Made by a program: the position numbers and the translations under genes
Origin: Micrococcaceae bacterium RIT 802
GTDB lineage: Bacteria; Actinomycetota; Actinomycetes; Actinomycetales; Micrococcaceae
NCBI GenBank assembly: GCA_016892645.1
Contig: JAFEMX010000019.1
Location: forward strand, 1 to 61,975
Length of the DNA: 61,975 bases
Direction: 5' to 3'
Shown: piece by piece, positions 1 through 15,328 of the stretch
How the letters are laid out: the number at the start of each line of letters is the position of its first letter
How positions within the stretch are numbered: the first letter of the stretch is position 1
The notes under the pieces: generated by a model
Databases searched by the model: none
What the model was told of the DNA's origin: nothing
What the model saw: only the letters and a program-made list of their open reading frames with translations

Positions 1-304
1 GTTGGCTTGGTCTCGGTCAAATCGACCGTTTTCCTTGCTTTTCGGAAGTCTGCGCCGTCCCGTTGGCTTCCCCGTGGAGAAGTTTTATTGGCGACCGGCG
101 CGGGAAATAACTATACCCACATCCGGGCGACTTCGCCAAATCGCGATGCCCTTCGGGTGAACCTTGGCCAAAATCCCCGTCATTCCGGGGCGAGGGGCGC
201 ACCCGAGCGGCGCCTTGATGGGTGCAAGGCCGCCCGATCCCGTTGTGTGCTGCGCCACCCGTGGATCGGCGCGGTCCGCAGGGCCGCTGTCGTCGGCGAC
301 AACT
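1..304. other. Left-edge non-coding stretch
   Basis: No convincing gene lies here. The short open frames on either strand show no recognisable motif and lack a credible ribosome binding site. The only structure I can support weakly is a leftward promoter candidate near 110-139. This is the region downstream of glgB, and the start of whatever gene lies to the left is outside the contig. Confidence 0.5.
110..139 (-). promoter_or_regulatory. Candidate leftward sigma70-type promoter
   Basis: On the minus strand TTGGCG (139-134) is followed after 18 bp by TATAGT (115-110). The spacing fits a housekeeping promoter and it would drive a gene beyond the left edge. It is based on two hexamers only. 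Confidence 0.25.
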
Positions 305-3300
305 TCAGCTCCGCGCCCCGGGAACCAGGTAGATCACGCCCAGCGGCGGCAGGTCCACGACGGCCGAGCTGGGCTGCCCATCGTGGGATGGCCCGTCGGC
401 GGTGATGGTTCCCGCAGTCGCGACACCGGATCCACCGAATTCGGTGTCGTCGGTGTTCAGCACCTCGGTCCAGGCACCGGCGGCCGGCAGCCCCAGCCTG
501 TAGCCGCGATGCGGTTCACCGGAGAAGTTGGCAACGCACACCAGCTCGTTGCCGCTCCCGTCGCGGCGGATGAAGCTCAGCGTGTTGCCGGCTGATTCGT
601 GGTCGTTGATCCAGCTGAAGCCCGCGGGGTCGTTGTCCAGTTCCCACAGCGCCGGGAGCTCACGGTATATCCCGTTGAGCGCGCGGACGGCCAGTTGGAC
701 GCCACGGTGCTGGTGGGTATCCGCCACCCACCAGTCGAGGCCGTGCTGTTCGCTCCACTCCCCCTCCTGGGCGAATTCGGTTCCCATGAAAATCAGCTGC
801 TTGCCGGGGTGGGCCCATTGGAACGCCAGGTAGGCCCTGACCTGTGCCAGTTGGCGCCAGCGGTCCCCCGGCATGCGGCGCAGCAGAGACCCCTTGCCAT
901 GGACTACCTCGTCGTGGCTGATGGGCAGCAGGAAGTTCTCCGTGTACGCGTAGACCATCGAAAAGGTGATCTTGTGGTGGTGGTAGGACCGGTGGATGGG
1001 GTCCTCAGACATGTACTCGAGGGAGTCGTGCATCCAGCCCATGTTCCATTTCAGGCCGAAACCCAGTCCACCGCCACTGGTGGGCGCGGTGACCCCGGGG
1101 AACGCCGTGGACTCCTCCGCGATCATGGCGATGCCGGGGTTGACCCGGTAGGCCGTGGCGTTGAGTTCCTGCAGGAAGCCGATGGCCTCCAGGTTCTCCC
1201 GGCCACCATGGATGTTCGGTTCCCATCCGCCGTCTTCACGCGAATAGTCGAGGTAGAGCATGGAAGCCACGGCATCGACCCGCAGGGCGTCGATGTGGAA
1301 TTCGCCCATCCAGTACAGGGCGTTGGAAACGAGGAAGTTGCGCACCTCGTGGCGACCGAAGTCGAAGACCAGGGTGCCCCAGTCGGGGTGTTCTCCACGG
1401 CGGGGGTCCGGGTGCTCGTAGAGCGCCTGCCCGTCGAGTTTCGCGAGGGCCCACTCGTCCTTCGGGAAATGGGCGGGGACCCAGTCCATGATGACGCCGA
1501 TCCCGGCCTGGTGGAGACGGTCCACGAGGTAGCGGAAGTCGTCCGGATGCCCGAATCGGGAGGTCGGGGCGTAGTAGGAGGTGACCTGGTAGCCCCAGGA
1601 ACCGCCGAACGGGTGTTCGGCCACGGGCATCAGTTCCACATGGGTGAATCCCTGCCACGACACGTACTCGCTGAGCTGGTCCGCCATCTGCCGGTAGTCC
1701 AGGCCGGGCCGCCAGGATCCGAGGTGGACCTCGTAGACGCTCATGGGACCCGAGTGCGGATCCCGTTCGGCCCGGGACGCCATCCATTCCCGGTCCTGGA
1801 ACCCGTAGGAGGATTCCACCACGACGGAGCCGGTCAGCGGCGGGACTTCGGTGTGTCGGGCCATCGGGTCGGCCTTCTGGTGCCATTGGCCGTCCTCGCC
1901 GAGGAACTCGAACTTGTAGACGGCACCGGCTCCGACGCCGGGCATGAACAGTTCCCACACCCCCGAGCGCCCGAGGGACCGCATGGCGCTGGCGGTTCCG
2001 TCCCAGCCGTTGAAGTCCCCGATCACCCGGGCCGCCCGGGCGTTGGGGGCCCACACGGCGAAGCTGGTGCCCTCGCAGGTTCCCATGGAGGTGTGGTACC
2101 TGCGAACCCTGGCCCCCATGACTTCCCACAAGTGTTCGTGCCGGCCCTCCCCGATGAGGTGGAGGTCCACCTCCCCCAGGGTGGGCAGGTAGTGGTAGGG
2201 GTCGTCGGCCAGCGACGGGGCCCCATCGCCGTAGGCAACCTCGAGGCGGTAGTCGGGGACGGTTCCTTCCCGACCGGCAGGAGTGGGTATCACGGCGACC
2301 CAGACGCCGTCGTGCTCATGGGCCATGTCGAAGCGGCCGGTTTCCGTGACGAGCGTGACGCTGCGGGCCAGTTTGCGCAGGGTGCGCACCGTGACCGCCC
2401 CGTCGTCTCCGATGTGGGCCCCGAGGACACCGTGGGGGGCGTGGTACCTGCCCTCCGCCACGGCGGCGATCACGTCTGCGGCCACGGGACGGGCCGTGGC
2501 CGACGTTCCGGACGAACGGGTGGGGGCTTCGGTCCCGGGACGGTTTTCCCGGGGTGCGTCGGATGGGTTCTGCATGGCTGAGAGGACCTCCTGGACCGCC
2601 GATGCCGGAACCTGTTCCCAGGACGGCCGGTTTTGTTGTTCGTACACGACTTCGTAGAGGGCTTTGTCCAGCCACAGGGCCAGAAAGAGCGGCGACTGGA
2701 TGTCGATGGCCTCGCCCGATTCCTCACGGTACCCCGACAGGAAGGCCTTCCGCGTCCTGGCCGACCATTGGCGGGCCGCTTCCTGGCGGGCCGTGGCTGC
2801 GGCAGCGCCGGCTTGCACCGCGGATGCCGCGGCGCCGGGGACGCCGGAGCGGGTGGCCAATCCCGCGGCGTAGTCGAACGAACGCAGCATGCCCACGACG
2901 TCACGCAGCGCCACGTCGTCTCCGCCGCGGTCGTCGGCCGTGCGCAGTGGCTCGCCCTCGAAGTCCAGGACCACCCAGCCGCGCTCCCCCACCTGGAGGA
3001 TCTGGCCCAGGTGCAGGTCGCCATGGATGCGTTGGAGCAGGGGCAGCCGGCCCAGGGCCCCGAGCGATTCCAGGACCTCGCTGAAGGCATCCGCCAGCGC
3101 CCCGTCCTCGGGCGCGGCACGCTCCCAGCCCCAGACCAGGCGTCCCCGCAAGGACTCGACGAACCGGCGCGTCTGTTCGGCGGTGGCCTCGGCCGTCGGG
3201 GCGACGGACCGCAGGTTGTGGTGCAGGCGGGCCACGACCCGGCCGAGCTCGGTGGCTTCGGCGGTGAAGTCCCGGTTCTCGATGGCCGCCGTGCTGGCGG

Positions 3301-4017
3301 TGCGCCACGCGTCGACGGATCCGGGGAGGAATTCGCGCACGACCGAGAGCGTGCCGGTGACCTGCCGGCCGCCGGCGCTCCACTGCCCGTCCAGGCTGCC
3401 CATCGACCGCGGGACCTCACGGGATCCGGCATCGGAGAGCAGGGTTCCCAGCTCGACGTCGGGGTTCGCGCCGGGCAGGGGAACGCGGAAGAACTTGATG
3501 ATGGCCGGGCCCTCCGCCACGTCGAGGACCACCGAGGTGTTGGACTGCTCGCCCTGCAGGACCCGCATGGAACCGGGTTCGGCGGACGGCAAGGCCATCA
3601 TGACCGCCCAGGCGTCGACGAATTCGGGGTCCTGGGTTCCGTCATAGGCCAGCCAATCGCCTTCCCCGGCAGCCACGGGTGCCCCCGCGCCCGCCGCAAG
3701 GGATCCCACCGTCGCTGCGTCCATCGCGCCCAGGGGCAACCCGGCCGCCTCGGACGGCTTCCTGCGCAGGGACAGCGGCACCTGGACCACGACCGCTTCG
3801 CTGGCAGGGGATTTCTCGTCTGGTCGACTTGTCGCCTCATTGGCGGCGACGCGGGGCTCGATGGCCAGCAGGAGACTGAGCAGGACCACCTCCGGGTCCG
3901 GATGCGCGAGGGGGAGGGTACCGGCGACCGAGACGTCGAAGGTGCCCGCCGGGGCCGGGCACCATCTCTGGGCGCCCAGCCAATCGGCGAGTACTCGGGT
4001 GATGACGGTGTCGTTGT

Positions 4018-4021
<4 letters not shown>
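305..4021 (-). CDS. glgB: Maltokinase / 1,4-alpha-glucan branching enzyme fusion (Pep2-GlgB)
   Basis: This 1238-residue protein carries two enzymes of the GlgE pathway. Residues about 1-480 are a maltokinase (Pep2/Mak): the phosphotransferase loop [11 protein letters not shown] lies near residue 329 and the metal-binding VLDFEGEP near 350. Residues about 510-1238 are a GH13 branching enzyme with a CBM48-like N-terminus, the nucleophile in RVDAVASM (about 912), the acid/base in AEES (about 967) and the transition-state stabiliser in SHDEVVHG (about 1032). It would phosphorylate maltose to maltose-1-phosphate and add alpha-1,6 branches to the glucan. The start is the ATG overlapping the treS stop (ATGA), so translation is probably coupled. 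Separate pep2 and glgB genes are the usual arrangement in mycobacteria. The linker near 480-510 is Pro/Thr/Ser/Arg-rich. Confidence 0.95.
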
Positions 4022-5834
<1,813 letters not shown>

Positions 5835-5835
<1 letters not shown>

Positions 5836-7919
5836 CAGGTTCCCCGGCGGATATGCAGGATATGGGCGGGCTCGAGGTGCGGGTCGAGGCGGACGTAGTT
5901 GTGTTCGCCCCACTGCCAGCTCTGGCCCGTGACCAGGTCGTCGACCGTGAAGCGGCCCTCGGCATCGAGGTCCTGGGGCCGCAGGTCCAGCGCGTCCAGA
6001 TCCAGGCTGACCGTGGCTTCCCGCGCCCCGTGCGGGTCGGTGTTCACGATGATGATCAGCGTGTCGATCGCCTGCCCGGCCGGCCGCGTGCCGACCGGCC
6101 CGGCCGCCCCCTCGGGCCGGGCCGCGGCGGCGCCGGGCGCCGGGATGCTCTCGGCCTCCGTGTGGCGGGACTTCGAGTAGGCGATCGTCGCATCGTCGCT
6201 GGTGGGGTGCACCACGAGGTTCTGCAGTTCACCCAGTGCCGGATGGTCGGCGCGGATCGCGTTCAGGCGGCGCAGGTAGGGCGCCAGCGACCGGCCCTCC
6301 GCCTCGGCGGTGTCGAAGTCGCGGACCTTGTACTGGAACTTCTCGTTGTCGATGTACTCCTCGGCCCCGGGACGGGCCACGTGCTCGTAGAGCTCGAATC
6401 CGGCATAGACCCCCCACAACGGCGACGCGGTGGCTGCCAGTGCGGCACGGATCCTGAAGGCCGCCGGCCCGCCGAACTGCAGGTATTCGGTGAGGATGTC
6501 CGGGGTGTTGACGAAGAAGTTCGGCCGGAAGTACGCCGAGGTCTCGCGGGAGACCTCGGTGAAGTACTCCTCCAGCTCCTCCTTGGTGTTCCGCCAGGTG
6601 AAGTACGTGTAGGACTGCTGGAAGCCGGCGCGGCCCAGGGCGTGCATCATGGCCGGACGGGTGAACGCCTCGGCCAGGAACACGGTGCCGGGGTGCTGCT
6701 CCTGGACCTGCGCGATGAGCCATTCCCAGAACCCCACGGGTTTGGTGTGCGGGTTGTCGACGCGGAAGATCCGCACGCCGCGCTCGATCCACAGGGTGAC
6801 GATGCGCAGGACCTCGGCGCTGAGCCCCTGCGGGTCGTTGTCGAAGTTCAGCGGGTAGATGTCCTGGTACTTCTTCGGCGGGTTCTCGGCGTAGGCGATC
6901 GTCCCGTCGGCCCGGGTGGTGAACCACTCGGGATGTTCGGACACCCACGGGTGGTCCGGGGAGGCCTGCAGGGCCAGGTCCAGCGCCACCTCGAGGCCCA
7001 GGTTGCGGGCGCGGTCCACGAACGCGGCGAAGTCGGCCTCGGTGCCCAGGTCGGGATGGATGGCGTCGTGACCGCCGGCGGCCGAGCCGATGGCCCAGGG
7101 CGAACCGGGATCGTGTTCGCCGGCCACCAGGGTGTTGTTCGGGCCCTTGCGGAAGGTCCGGCCGATCGGGTGGATCGGCGGCAGGTAGATGACGTCGAAG
7201 CCCATGTCCGCCACCGATTCCAGCCGTTCGGCCGCCGTGGCGAAGGTGCCGGAGGCATACGCTCCGGTCTCCGGGTCGAAGGTGGCCCCCTCGGACCGGG
7301 GGAAGAACTCGTACCAGGCGCCCCGGCCGGCGAGTTCGCGTTCGACCAGCAACGGGAAGCGCCCGCTGCCGGTGACCATGCGGCGCAGCGGCCGCAGGGA
7401 CAGTTCGGCCGCCACGGCGGCAGAGGATGCGGCGGCCATCCGCGTATCGGCCGGCAGCGAGGTGTCGGCCAGCGTGGTGGCCGCGGCGTCGAGGGCCGCC
7501 GGTTCCGGCGATGCGGTGGCGGCCTCGCGGAAGAGCAGCGTCCCCTCGGTGAGCATCAGCTCGGTGTCGATGCCCGCGGCGACCTTGATGCCGGCGTCGT
7601 GCAGCCAGGTGCCGATCGGATCGTCCCAGGCCTCGACCTCGAAGGTCCAGTCGCCCTCGGTGGCGGGGCGGAGGGTGCCCAGCCATTCGTCCAGGCCGGG
7701 CCGGCCCGGACGCATGCGCACGCGTTGGCGTTCGACGCCGTCGGGATCGTAGAGCACCGCTTCGGCGGCCAGCGCGTCGTGGCCCTCGCGGAACGCGGTC
7801 GCCCGGATCAGGACGTCCTGTCCGGCGACTGCCTTGGCGGGGAAACGCCCTCCCTCGATGACAGGGAAGACGTCGGTGACGGGAATGCGGCCGAATCTGG
7901 CCTTGCGCCGGGTGCTCAC
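5835..7919 (-). CDS. glgE: Alpha-1,4-glucan:maltose-1-phosphate maltosyltransferase GlgE
   Basis: GlgE extends alpha-1,4-glucan with maltosyl units from maltose-1-phosphate. The 694-residue GH13_3 protein opens with the conserved segment RIPVTDVFPVIEGGRFPAK and carries the nucleophile in FRVDNPHTKP (near residue 387) and the general acid in FLAEAFTRP (near 415). I place the start at GTG 7919 because a TAGCGT box sits exactly 7 nt upstream, a layout repeated across this contig, and because the more upstream residues look unlike GlgE. It is the first gene of the leftward operon and divergent from glgP. A longer form starting at 8021 is formally possible. Confidence 0.93.
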
Positions 7920-8052
7920 GCAATAGACGCTAACCAGTCCGGGGCGTAAAAGCCAAGGATTTCGGCGATGGGACCGAACCGTGACCCCGCAAAGACGGAA
8001 TTCACGCTTCATCAACCCCACACGACGGGGTTTCTAGGCTAGCGTCGGACGG
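7920..8052. promoter_or_regulatory. Divergent glgE / glgP promoter region
   Basis: The 133 bp between the two divergent GTG starts carry a TAGCGT box on each strand: minus strand 7932-7927 before glgE and plus strand 8040-8045 before glgP. Each ends 7 nt before its start codon and is a plausible -10 element of a leaderless transcript. No clear -35 or operator was recognised. Confidence 0.4.
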
Positions 8053-10611
8053 GTGAAGGCCATTCGACGTTTTACCGTCCGCACCGTCCTCCCCGAGAAC
8101 ATCGCCGGTCTGGGGCCCCTGGCCTCGAACCTGCGCTGGTCCTGGCATCGGAGTACCGCCGAATTGTTCCGCGACCTGGACCCCGACGGCTGGGAAGCCG
8201 TGCGCGGGGACCCCGTCGCCCTGCTCGGGCGCTTCGACCGTTCCCGCCTGCTCGAACTGGCAGGGGACGCCGAGCTGGTCCGGCGCATCGGCTCGCTCGC
8301 TGCCGACCTGGAGGACTACCTGGCAGCACCGCGCTGGTACCAGCAGCTCGACGGCACCCCACCGGCCTCCATCGCCTACTTCTCCCCCGAATACGGGATC
8401 ACCGCGGCCCTGCCGCAGTATTCGGGCGGCCTGGGCATCCTGGCCGGCGACCACCTCAAGGCGGCCAGCGACCTCGGGGTGCCGCTGGTGGCCGTGGGGC
8501 TGCTCTACCAGGCCGGCTACTTCAAGCAGTCGCTCTCCCGCGACGCCTGGCAGCAGGAGACCTACCCCGTGTTGGATCCGCATGGGCTGCCGCTGACGCT
8601 GCTGCGCGAAGACGACGGCTCCATCGCCACCGTGACGCTGTCGCTGCCCGCCGGCCGGGAACTGCACGCGCACATCTGGCGCGCCGACGTCGGACGCGTG
8701 CCGCTGCTGCTGCTGGATTCGAACATCCCGGCCAACGACGACGCCGCCCGCTCCATCACCGACCGGCTCTACGGCGGCGGCGGGGACCACCGGTTGCAGC
8801 AGGAGCTGCTGCTGGGCATGGGCGGGGTGAAGGCGCTGCGCGTCCACGCCCGGCTCTCCGGCACCCCGGCGCCCGAGGTCTTCCACACCAACGAGGGCCA
8901 CGCCGGGTTCCTGGGGATCGAGCGCATCCGCGAGCTCATGGACGGCGGGCTGGATTTCGCCACCGCGCTGGCCGCCGTGCGCGCCGGGACCGTGTTCACC
9001 ACCCACACCCCGGTCCCCGCCGGGATCGACCGGTTCGACGCCGCGCAGATCGCCCACTTCCTCGACGCCGGCCTCGCCCCCGGGGTGCCCACCGACGCGG
9101 TGTTGGCGCTGGGCAACGAGGTGCCGCTGGACGGCAACGAGGGCACGTTCAACATGGCGGCCATGGGCCTGCGGCTGGCCCAGCGCGCCAACGGCGTCTC
9201 GCAGTTGCACGGCGAGGTCTCGCGCGGCATGTTCGCCGGCCTCTACCCGGGCTTCGACGCCGCCGAGGTGCCGATCGGCTCAATCACCAACGGCGTGCAC
9301 GAAGCCACCTGGGTCGACCCCCGGGTCACCGCCTTCAACGACGCCGGATCCGGGGACGATGCACAGCTGTGGGCGTTGCGCCGCGAGCTGCGCGTCCAGC
9401 TCATCGACGACGTCAGGTCACGGTTGCGCTCCTCCTGGAAGCGTCGCGGCGCCGGCGAGGCCGAGCTGGGCTGGACCGACACGGTGCTGGATCCCGACGT
9501 GCTGACCATCGGCTTCGCCCGACGGGTGCCCACCTACAAGCGCCTGACCCTGATGCTGCGCGACCCCGTGCGGCTCAAGGCGGCCCTGCTGCACCCCACC
9601 CGTCCCATCCAACTGGTCATCGCCGGCAAGTCGCACCCCGCCGACGAGGCCGGCAAGCGGATGATCCAGGACCTCGTCCACTTCACCGACGACCCCGAGG
9701 TCCGCCACCGGATCGTCTTCTTGCCCAACTACGACATGGCCATGGCCCGCACCCTCTTCCCGGGCTGCGACGTCTGGCTGAACAACCCGCTGCGTCCGCT
9801 CGAGGCCTGCGGGACCTCCGGCATGAAGGCCGCGCTGAACGGTGCGCTGAACCTCTCGGTCCTCGATGGCTGGTGGGATGAGATGTACGACGGCGGCAAC
9901 GGCTGGGCGATCCCCACGGCACCCCAGGGGGCCTCGCCGGAGGAACGCGACTCCCTGGAGGCCGCCGCGCTCTACGCGCTCATCGAGAACACGGTCGCCC
10001 CGCGCTTCTACGGCCAGGAGGACGACCAGTCCTCCGGGGCCGCCGGGCCGTCGACCCGCGCCGACGACGGGGTGCCCCGCCAATGGCTGTCGATGATCCG
10101 GCACACCCTGGCGGTCCTCGGCCCGCAGGTCTCGGCCGCCCGGATGGTGCGCGACTACGTCAACACCCTGTACGTGCCGGCGGCACACGCCGGCCACGAG
10201 GCGTCGACGGCGGGCTTCACCGGGGCCCGCGAGGCGGCGGCGTTCCGCGAACGCGTGGTCACCGCCTGGCCGGGCATCGCCGTCGAACATGTCGATTCAC
10301 TCGACATCGAGGCGGAACCGAGCATCGGCGACACGTTCCGGGTCAGCACCTACATCCGGTTGGGAGGCCTCTCCCCCGACGAGGTCCGCGTCGAGGCGGT
10401 CCAGGGCACCGTCGGGGACAGCGACGAGCTCGAGGACACCTCGGTCCATCCGCTGCAGCTCGCCGAGGACCTCGGGAACGGGCGGTTCCTCTTCCACGGG
10501 GAACTCCAGCTCGAACGCCCCGGCGCCTTCGGCTACGGGGTGCGCGTCCTCCCGGCGCACCCGATGCTGGCCTCCGCGGCGGAGCTGGGCCTGGTCACCG
10601 CCGCCGGATAG
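8053..10611 (+). CDS. glgP: Alpha-glucan (glycogen) phosphorylase
   Basis: This 852-residue PLP enzyme releases glucose-1-phosphate from the non-reducing ends of alpha-glucan. It is the short-type phosphorylase (TIGR02094-like), shown by an N-terminal domain with LGPLASNLRWSWH-type sequence, the segment AYFSPEYGI near residue 110, the phosphate-binding region around ARRVPTYKRL, and the PLP lysine motif GTSGMKAALNG near residue 586. A C-terminal beta domain of about 150 residues follows. The GTG start has a TAGCGT box 7 nt upstream and no Shine-Dalgarno sequence. It is divergent from the synthetic glgE operon and convergent with glgX, so the degradative pair faces each other. Confidence 0.95.
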   Translation: MKAIRRFTVRTVLPENIAGLGPLASNLRWSWHRSTAELFRDLDPDGWEAVRGDPVALLGRFDRSRLLELAGDAELVRRIGSLAADLEDYLAAPRWYQQLDGTPPASIAYFSPEYGITAALPQYSGGLGILAGDHLKAASDLGVPLVAVGLLYQAGYFKQSLSRDAWQQETYPVLDPHGLPLTLLREDDGSIATVTLSLPAGRELHAHIWRADVGRVPLLLLDSNIPANDDAARSITDRLYGGGGDHRLQQELLLGMGGVKALRVHARLSGTPAPEVFHTNEGHAGFLGIERIRELMDGGLDFATALAAVRAGTVFTTHTPVPAGIDRFDAAQIAHFLDAGLAPGVPTDAVLALGNEVPLDGNEGTFNMAAMGLRLAQRANGVSQLHGEVSRGMFAGLYPGFDAAEVPIGSITNGVHEATWVDPRVTAFNDAGSGDDAQLWALRRELRVQLIDDVRSRLRSSWKRRGAGEAELGWTDTVLDPDVLTIGFARRVPTYKRLTLMLRDPVRLKAALLHPTRPIQLVIAGKSHPADEAGKRMIQDLVHFTDDPEVRHRIVFLPNYDMAMARTLFPGCDVWLNNPLRPLEACGTSGMKAALNGALNLSVLDGWWDEMYDGGNGWAIPTAPQGASPEERDSLEAAALYALIENTVAPRFYGQEDDQSSGAAGPSTRADDGVPRQWLSMIRHTLAVLGPQVSAARMVRDYVNTLYVPAAHAGHEASTAGFTGAREAAAFRERVVTAWPGIAVEHVDSLDIEAEPSIGDTFRVSTYIRLGGLSPDEVRVEAVQGTVGDSDELEDTSVHPLQLAEDLGNGRFLFHGELQLERPGAFGYGVRVLPAHPMLASAAELGLVTAAG

Positions 10612-10632
10612 CCGCAGTGGCCGCGGAGGAGG

Positions 10633-12759
<2,127 letters not shown>

Positions 12760-12772
12760 TGGCGCACGCGTC

Positions 12773-13759
12773 CTATTCGGCCCGGAGGCGGGACACCTCG
12801 TAGAGGGTGATGCCCACGGCCATCGAGGCGTTGAGCGATTCCATGGCCGATTCGATGGGGATGGAGACGATCTGGTCGCAGTTCTCGCGCACCAGGCGCG
12901 AGAGACCCTTGCCCTCGGAACCGACCACGATGCACAGCGGATCGGTGGCCAGCGGCAGCCCGGTCAGGCCGATGTCGCCGTCGCCGTCGAGCCCGATGAC
13001 ATACACGCCGGCCTGCTTCATGGACTTCAGCGTGCTCGTCAGGTTCGTGGCGCGGGCCACCGGCACGCGGGCCGCGGCGCCGGCACTGGTCTTCCAGGCC
13101 GAGGCGGTCATGCCCACGGAGCGGCGTTCGGGCACGATCACCGCGTGCGCGCCGAAGGCCGAGGCCGAGCGGATGATGGCCCCGAGGTTGCGCGGGTCGG
13201 TGATGCCGTCGAGGGCGATGAACAGCGGGGCGTTGGGGATGTGGGCCTTGGCGGCCTTCTCCAGCGTCTGCTCCACCGTTTCCAGGGCGTCCGGGTAGTC
13301 GTAGGGCGGGACCTGCAGGGCCAGGCCCTGGTGGATGGCCTCGTCGGTCATGCGGTCCAGCTCGGGCTTGCCGGTTTCCATGACGGGCAGGCCGCGGTCG
13401 GCGGCGAGCTTGAGGACCTCGCGCACACGGTCGTCGACGTCGATGCGGATGGCCATGTAGAGGGCCTTGGCGGGGATGTCGGCGCGCAGGGCCTCCAGGA
13501 CCGAGTTGCGTCCGGTCACCATCTCCTCGGCGTTCTTGCTGCGGCCGCTGCGGCCTGCGGGGCGCTGGCGGGCGGCACCGGGCTTGGCGGCGGCGCGTTC
13601 GGCCAGCTGCTTGCTCCGGTAGGCCTTGTGGTAGGTCCGCTCCTCGGCCTTGGGCGTGGGGCCCTTGCCCTCGAGCGCCTTGCGGCCGTGGCCACCGGTG
13701 CCGACGGTGGGGCCCTTCTTCTTCTTCGGTGCGCCGCCGTGACGCTTGGGTGCTGCCAT
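12773..13759 (-). CDS. rlmB: 23S rRNA (guanosine(2251)-2'-O)-methyltransferase RlmB (SpoU family)
   Basis: RlmB methylates the 2'-O of G2251 in the peptidyl-transferase loop of 23S rRNA. The 328-residue protein has a Lys/Gly/Ala-rich basic N-terminus (about residues 1-75), an L30e-like substrate-binding domain, and a SPOUT domain with motif 1 DPRNLGAIIRSASAFGA, motif 2 VGSEGKGLSRLV and motif 3 SIPIESAMESLNAS. The ATG at 13759 is preceded by AAGGA with good spacing, which decides it over an upstream in-frame ATG. It lies 99 bp downstream of cysS on the same strand. A cysS-rlmB neighbourhood is widespread in Actinobacteria. Confidence 0.93.
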   Translation of the reverse strand: MAAPKRHGGAPKKKKGPTVGTGGHGRKALEGKGPTPKAEERTYHKAYRSKQLAERAAAKPGAARQRPAGRSGRSKNAEEMVTGRNSVLEALRADIPAKALYMAIRIDVDDRVREVLKLAADRGLPVMETGKPELDRMTDEAIHQGLALQVPPYDYPDALETVEQTLEKAAKAHIPNAPLFIALDGITDPRNLGAIIRSASAFGAHAVIVPERRSVGMTASAWKTSAGAAARVPVARATNLTSTLKSMKQAGVYVIGLDGDGDIGLTGLPLATDPLCIVVGSEGKGLSRLVRENCDQIVSIPIESAMESLNASMAVGITLYEVSRLRAE

Positions 13760-13858
13760 GGGATGGAATCCTTGATGTTGGTGGGGTCGGGTCCGCGCGG
13801 TCGCGATGCCCGGCAACCCCCTATTTTACAGGTGGAACGGTATATTCCGGACGGGCGG

Positions 13859-15328
13859 CTATTTAAGCGACCAGCGGGCGCCGTCGGCGGCGTCCTCCAC
13901 GACGATCCCGGCGGCGGCCAGGGTGTCGCGGATCCGGTCGGCCCGCGCCCAGTCCCGGGCGGTCCGGGCCTCGATGCGTTCGGCCAGCTGGGCCTGCACG
14001 AGCGTGTCCAACGCCTCCTGCCGGGCCGGCGATCCGGCGTCGCCGCCCCCCGTGCCCGCGTCGTCCAGCCCCAGCGTCGAGGTCATGGCCAACACCTGCT
14101 GCAGCGCCTCGTCGGCGGCCTCCAGCTGGCCGGCGGCCAGCGCCTTGTTGCCGCGGCGCACGGTCTCGTGCAGGGCGGCGAGGGCCTGCGGGACGTTCAG
14201 GTCGTCGTCCATCGCGGCGGCGAAGTCGGCGGTGACCTCGAAGTGGGCCATGTCGAGCTCGAAGTCCCCGCCCGGCGCGACCGCGTGGATGCGCTGCAGG
14301 GCGTGGGAGATGAACGTGTCGATGCGCTCGACGGCGGCCGCGGCCTCCTGCAGCGAGCTCGGCTTGTAGTCCAGCTGGGACCTGTAGTGGGCCTGCCCGA
14401 GGAAGTAGCGCACCACCCGGGCCGGGGCGGCGTCGAGCATCTCCTCCGGAGAGATCGTGTTCCCGATGGACTTGGACATCTTCTCGCCCTCGAAGGTGAC
14501 CATGCCGTTGTGCATCCAGAAGTTGGCGAACGCGTCCCCGGCCGCGGCGGACTGGGCGAGTTCGTTCTCGTGGTGCGGGAAACGCAGGTCCAGCCCCCCT
14601 CCGTGGATGTCGAACGCGGGCCCGAGGTACTTGCCGGCCATGGCGGAGCATTCCAGGTGCCAGCCGGGGCGGCCGCGGCCCCACGGGCTGGGCCAGGAGG
14701 CGGTGGCCGGATCGGTGTCCTTGTATCCCTTCCACAGGGCGAAGTCCCGCGGATCGCGCTTGCCGCGCGGGTCGGCGTCGGGCGCCGCCTGCATGTCCTC
14801 GACCCGCTGGCGGGTCAGGGCGCCATAGGCGGGGTAGGAGCGGACGTCGAAGTAGACGTCGCCGGATCCGTCGGTGGCCGGGTAGGCGTGGCCGGCGTCG
14901 ATGAGCCGGGCGATGAGCTCGTGCATTTCGGTGATGTGCCCGGTGGCCCGGGGCTCGTACGTCGGCCGGCGCACCCCGAGGGTGTCGTAGGCGTCGGCGA
15001 AGGCCTGCTCGAAACGGTAGGCCAGCGCGAACCAGTCCTCGGCGGGCTGGTAGGGGTCGGCGGCGTCGAAGCCGGGCGCGAAGGAGGCCTGCGACTTCTC
15101 CAGGATCTTGTCGTCGATGTCGGTCACGTTGCGCACCACATCCACGCGCAGCCCGCGGTGTTCGAGCCAGCGCACCAGGATGTCGAAGGCGATGGCCGAG
15201 CGGACGTGCCCGACGTGGGGCATGCCCTGGACGGTGGCCCCGCAGTAGTAGAGGCCCACGCGTCCCGGTGTCAGGGGTACGAAGTCCCGGACCTGTGCCT
15301 GTTGGGTGTCATAGAAACGGATGCTCAC
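13859..15328 (-). CDS. cysS: Cysteinyl-tRNA synthetase
   Basis: A class I aminoacyl-tRNA synthetase that charges tRNA-Cys, 489 residues as usual. The HIGH-type motif PHVGH is near residue 38, after the zinc-binding CGATVQG, and the KMSKS motif EKMSKSIGN is near residue 283. The DALR-like anticodon-binding region fills the C-terminus. The GTG start overlaps the ispF stop (GTGA). A TAACCT box 6 nt upstream also allows an internal leaderless start. It sits directly after the damaged ispDF region. Confidence 0.95.
   Translation of the reverse strand: MSIRFYDTQQAQVRDFVPLTPGRVGLYYCGATVQGMPHVGHVRSAIAFDILVRWLEHRGLRVDVVRNVTDIDDKILEKSQASFAPGFDAADPYQPAEDWFALAYRFEQAFADAYDTLGVRRPTYEPRATGHITEMHELIARLIDAGHAYPATDGSGDVYFDVRSYPAYGALTRQRVEDMQAAPDADPRGKRDPRDFALWKGYKDTDPATASWPSPWGRGRPGWHLECSAMAGKYLGPAFDIHGGGLDLRFPHHENELAQSAAAGDAFANFWMHNGMVTFEGEKMSKSIGNTISPEEMLDAAPARVVRYFLGQAHYRSQLDYKPSSLQEAAAAVERIDTFISHALQRIHAVAPGGDFELDMAHFEVTADFAAAMDDDLNVPQALAALHETVRRGNKALAAGQLEAADEALQQVLAMTSTLGLDDAGTGGGDAGSPARQEALDTLVQAQLAERIEARTARDWARADRIRDTLAAAGIVVEDAADGARWSLK

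Noticed and set aside
7-405. Open frame of 132 codons at the left edge
   Set aside because: It runs into the glgB 3' end, becomes Arg/Ala-rich low complexity, and lacks a ribosome binding site or known motif.
599-2581. Long open frame antisense to glgB (and similar long antisense frames opposite treS, glgE, glgX, senX3, recQ and cysS)
   Set aside because: The products are Gly/Arg/Val/His-rich with no recognisable motif, and the opposite strand encodes clear enzymes with catalytic residues. They are the usual by-product of high GC at third codon positions.
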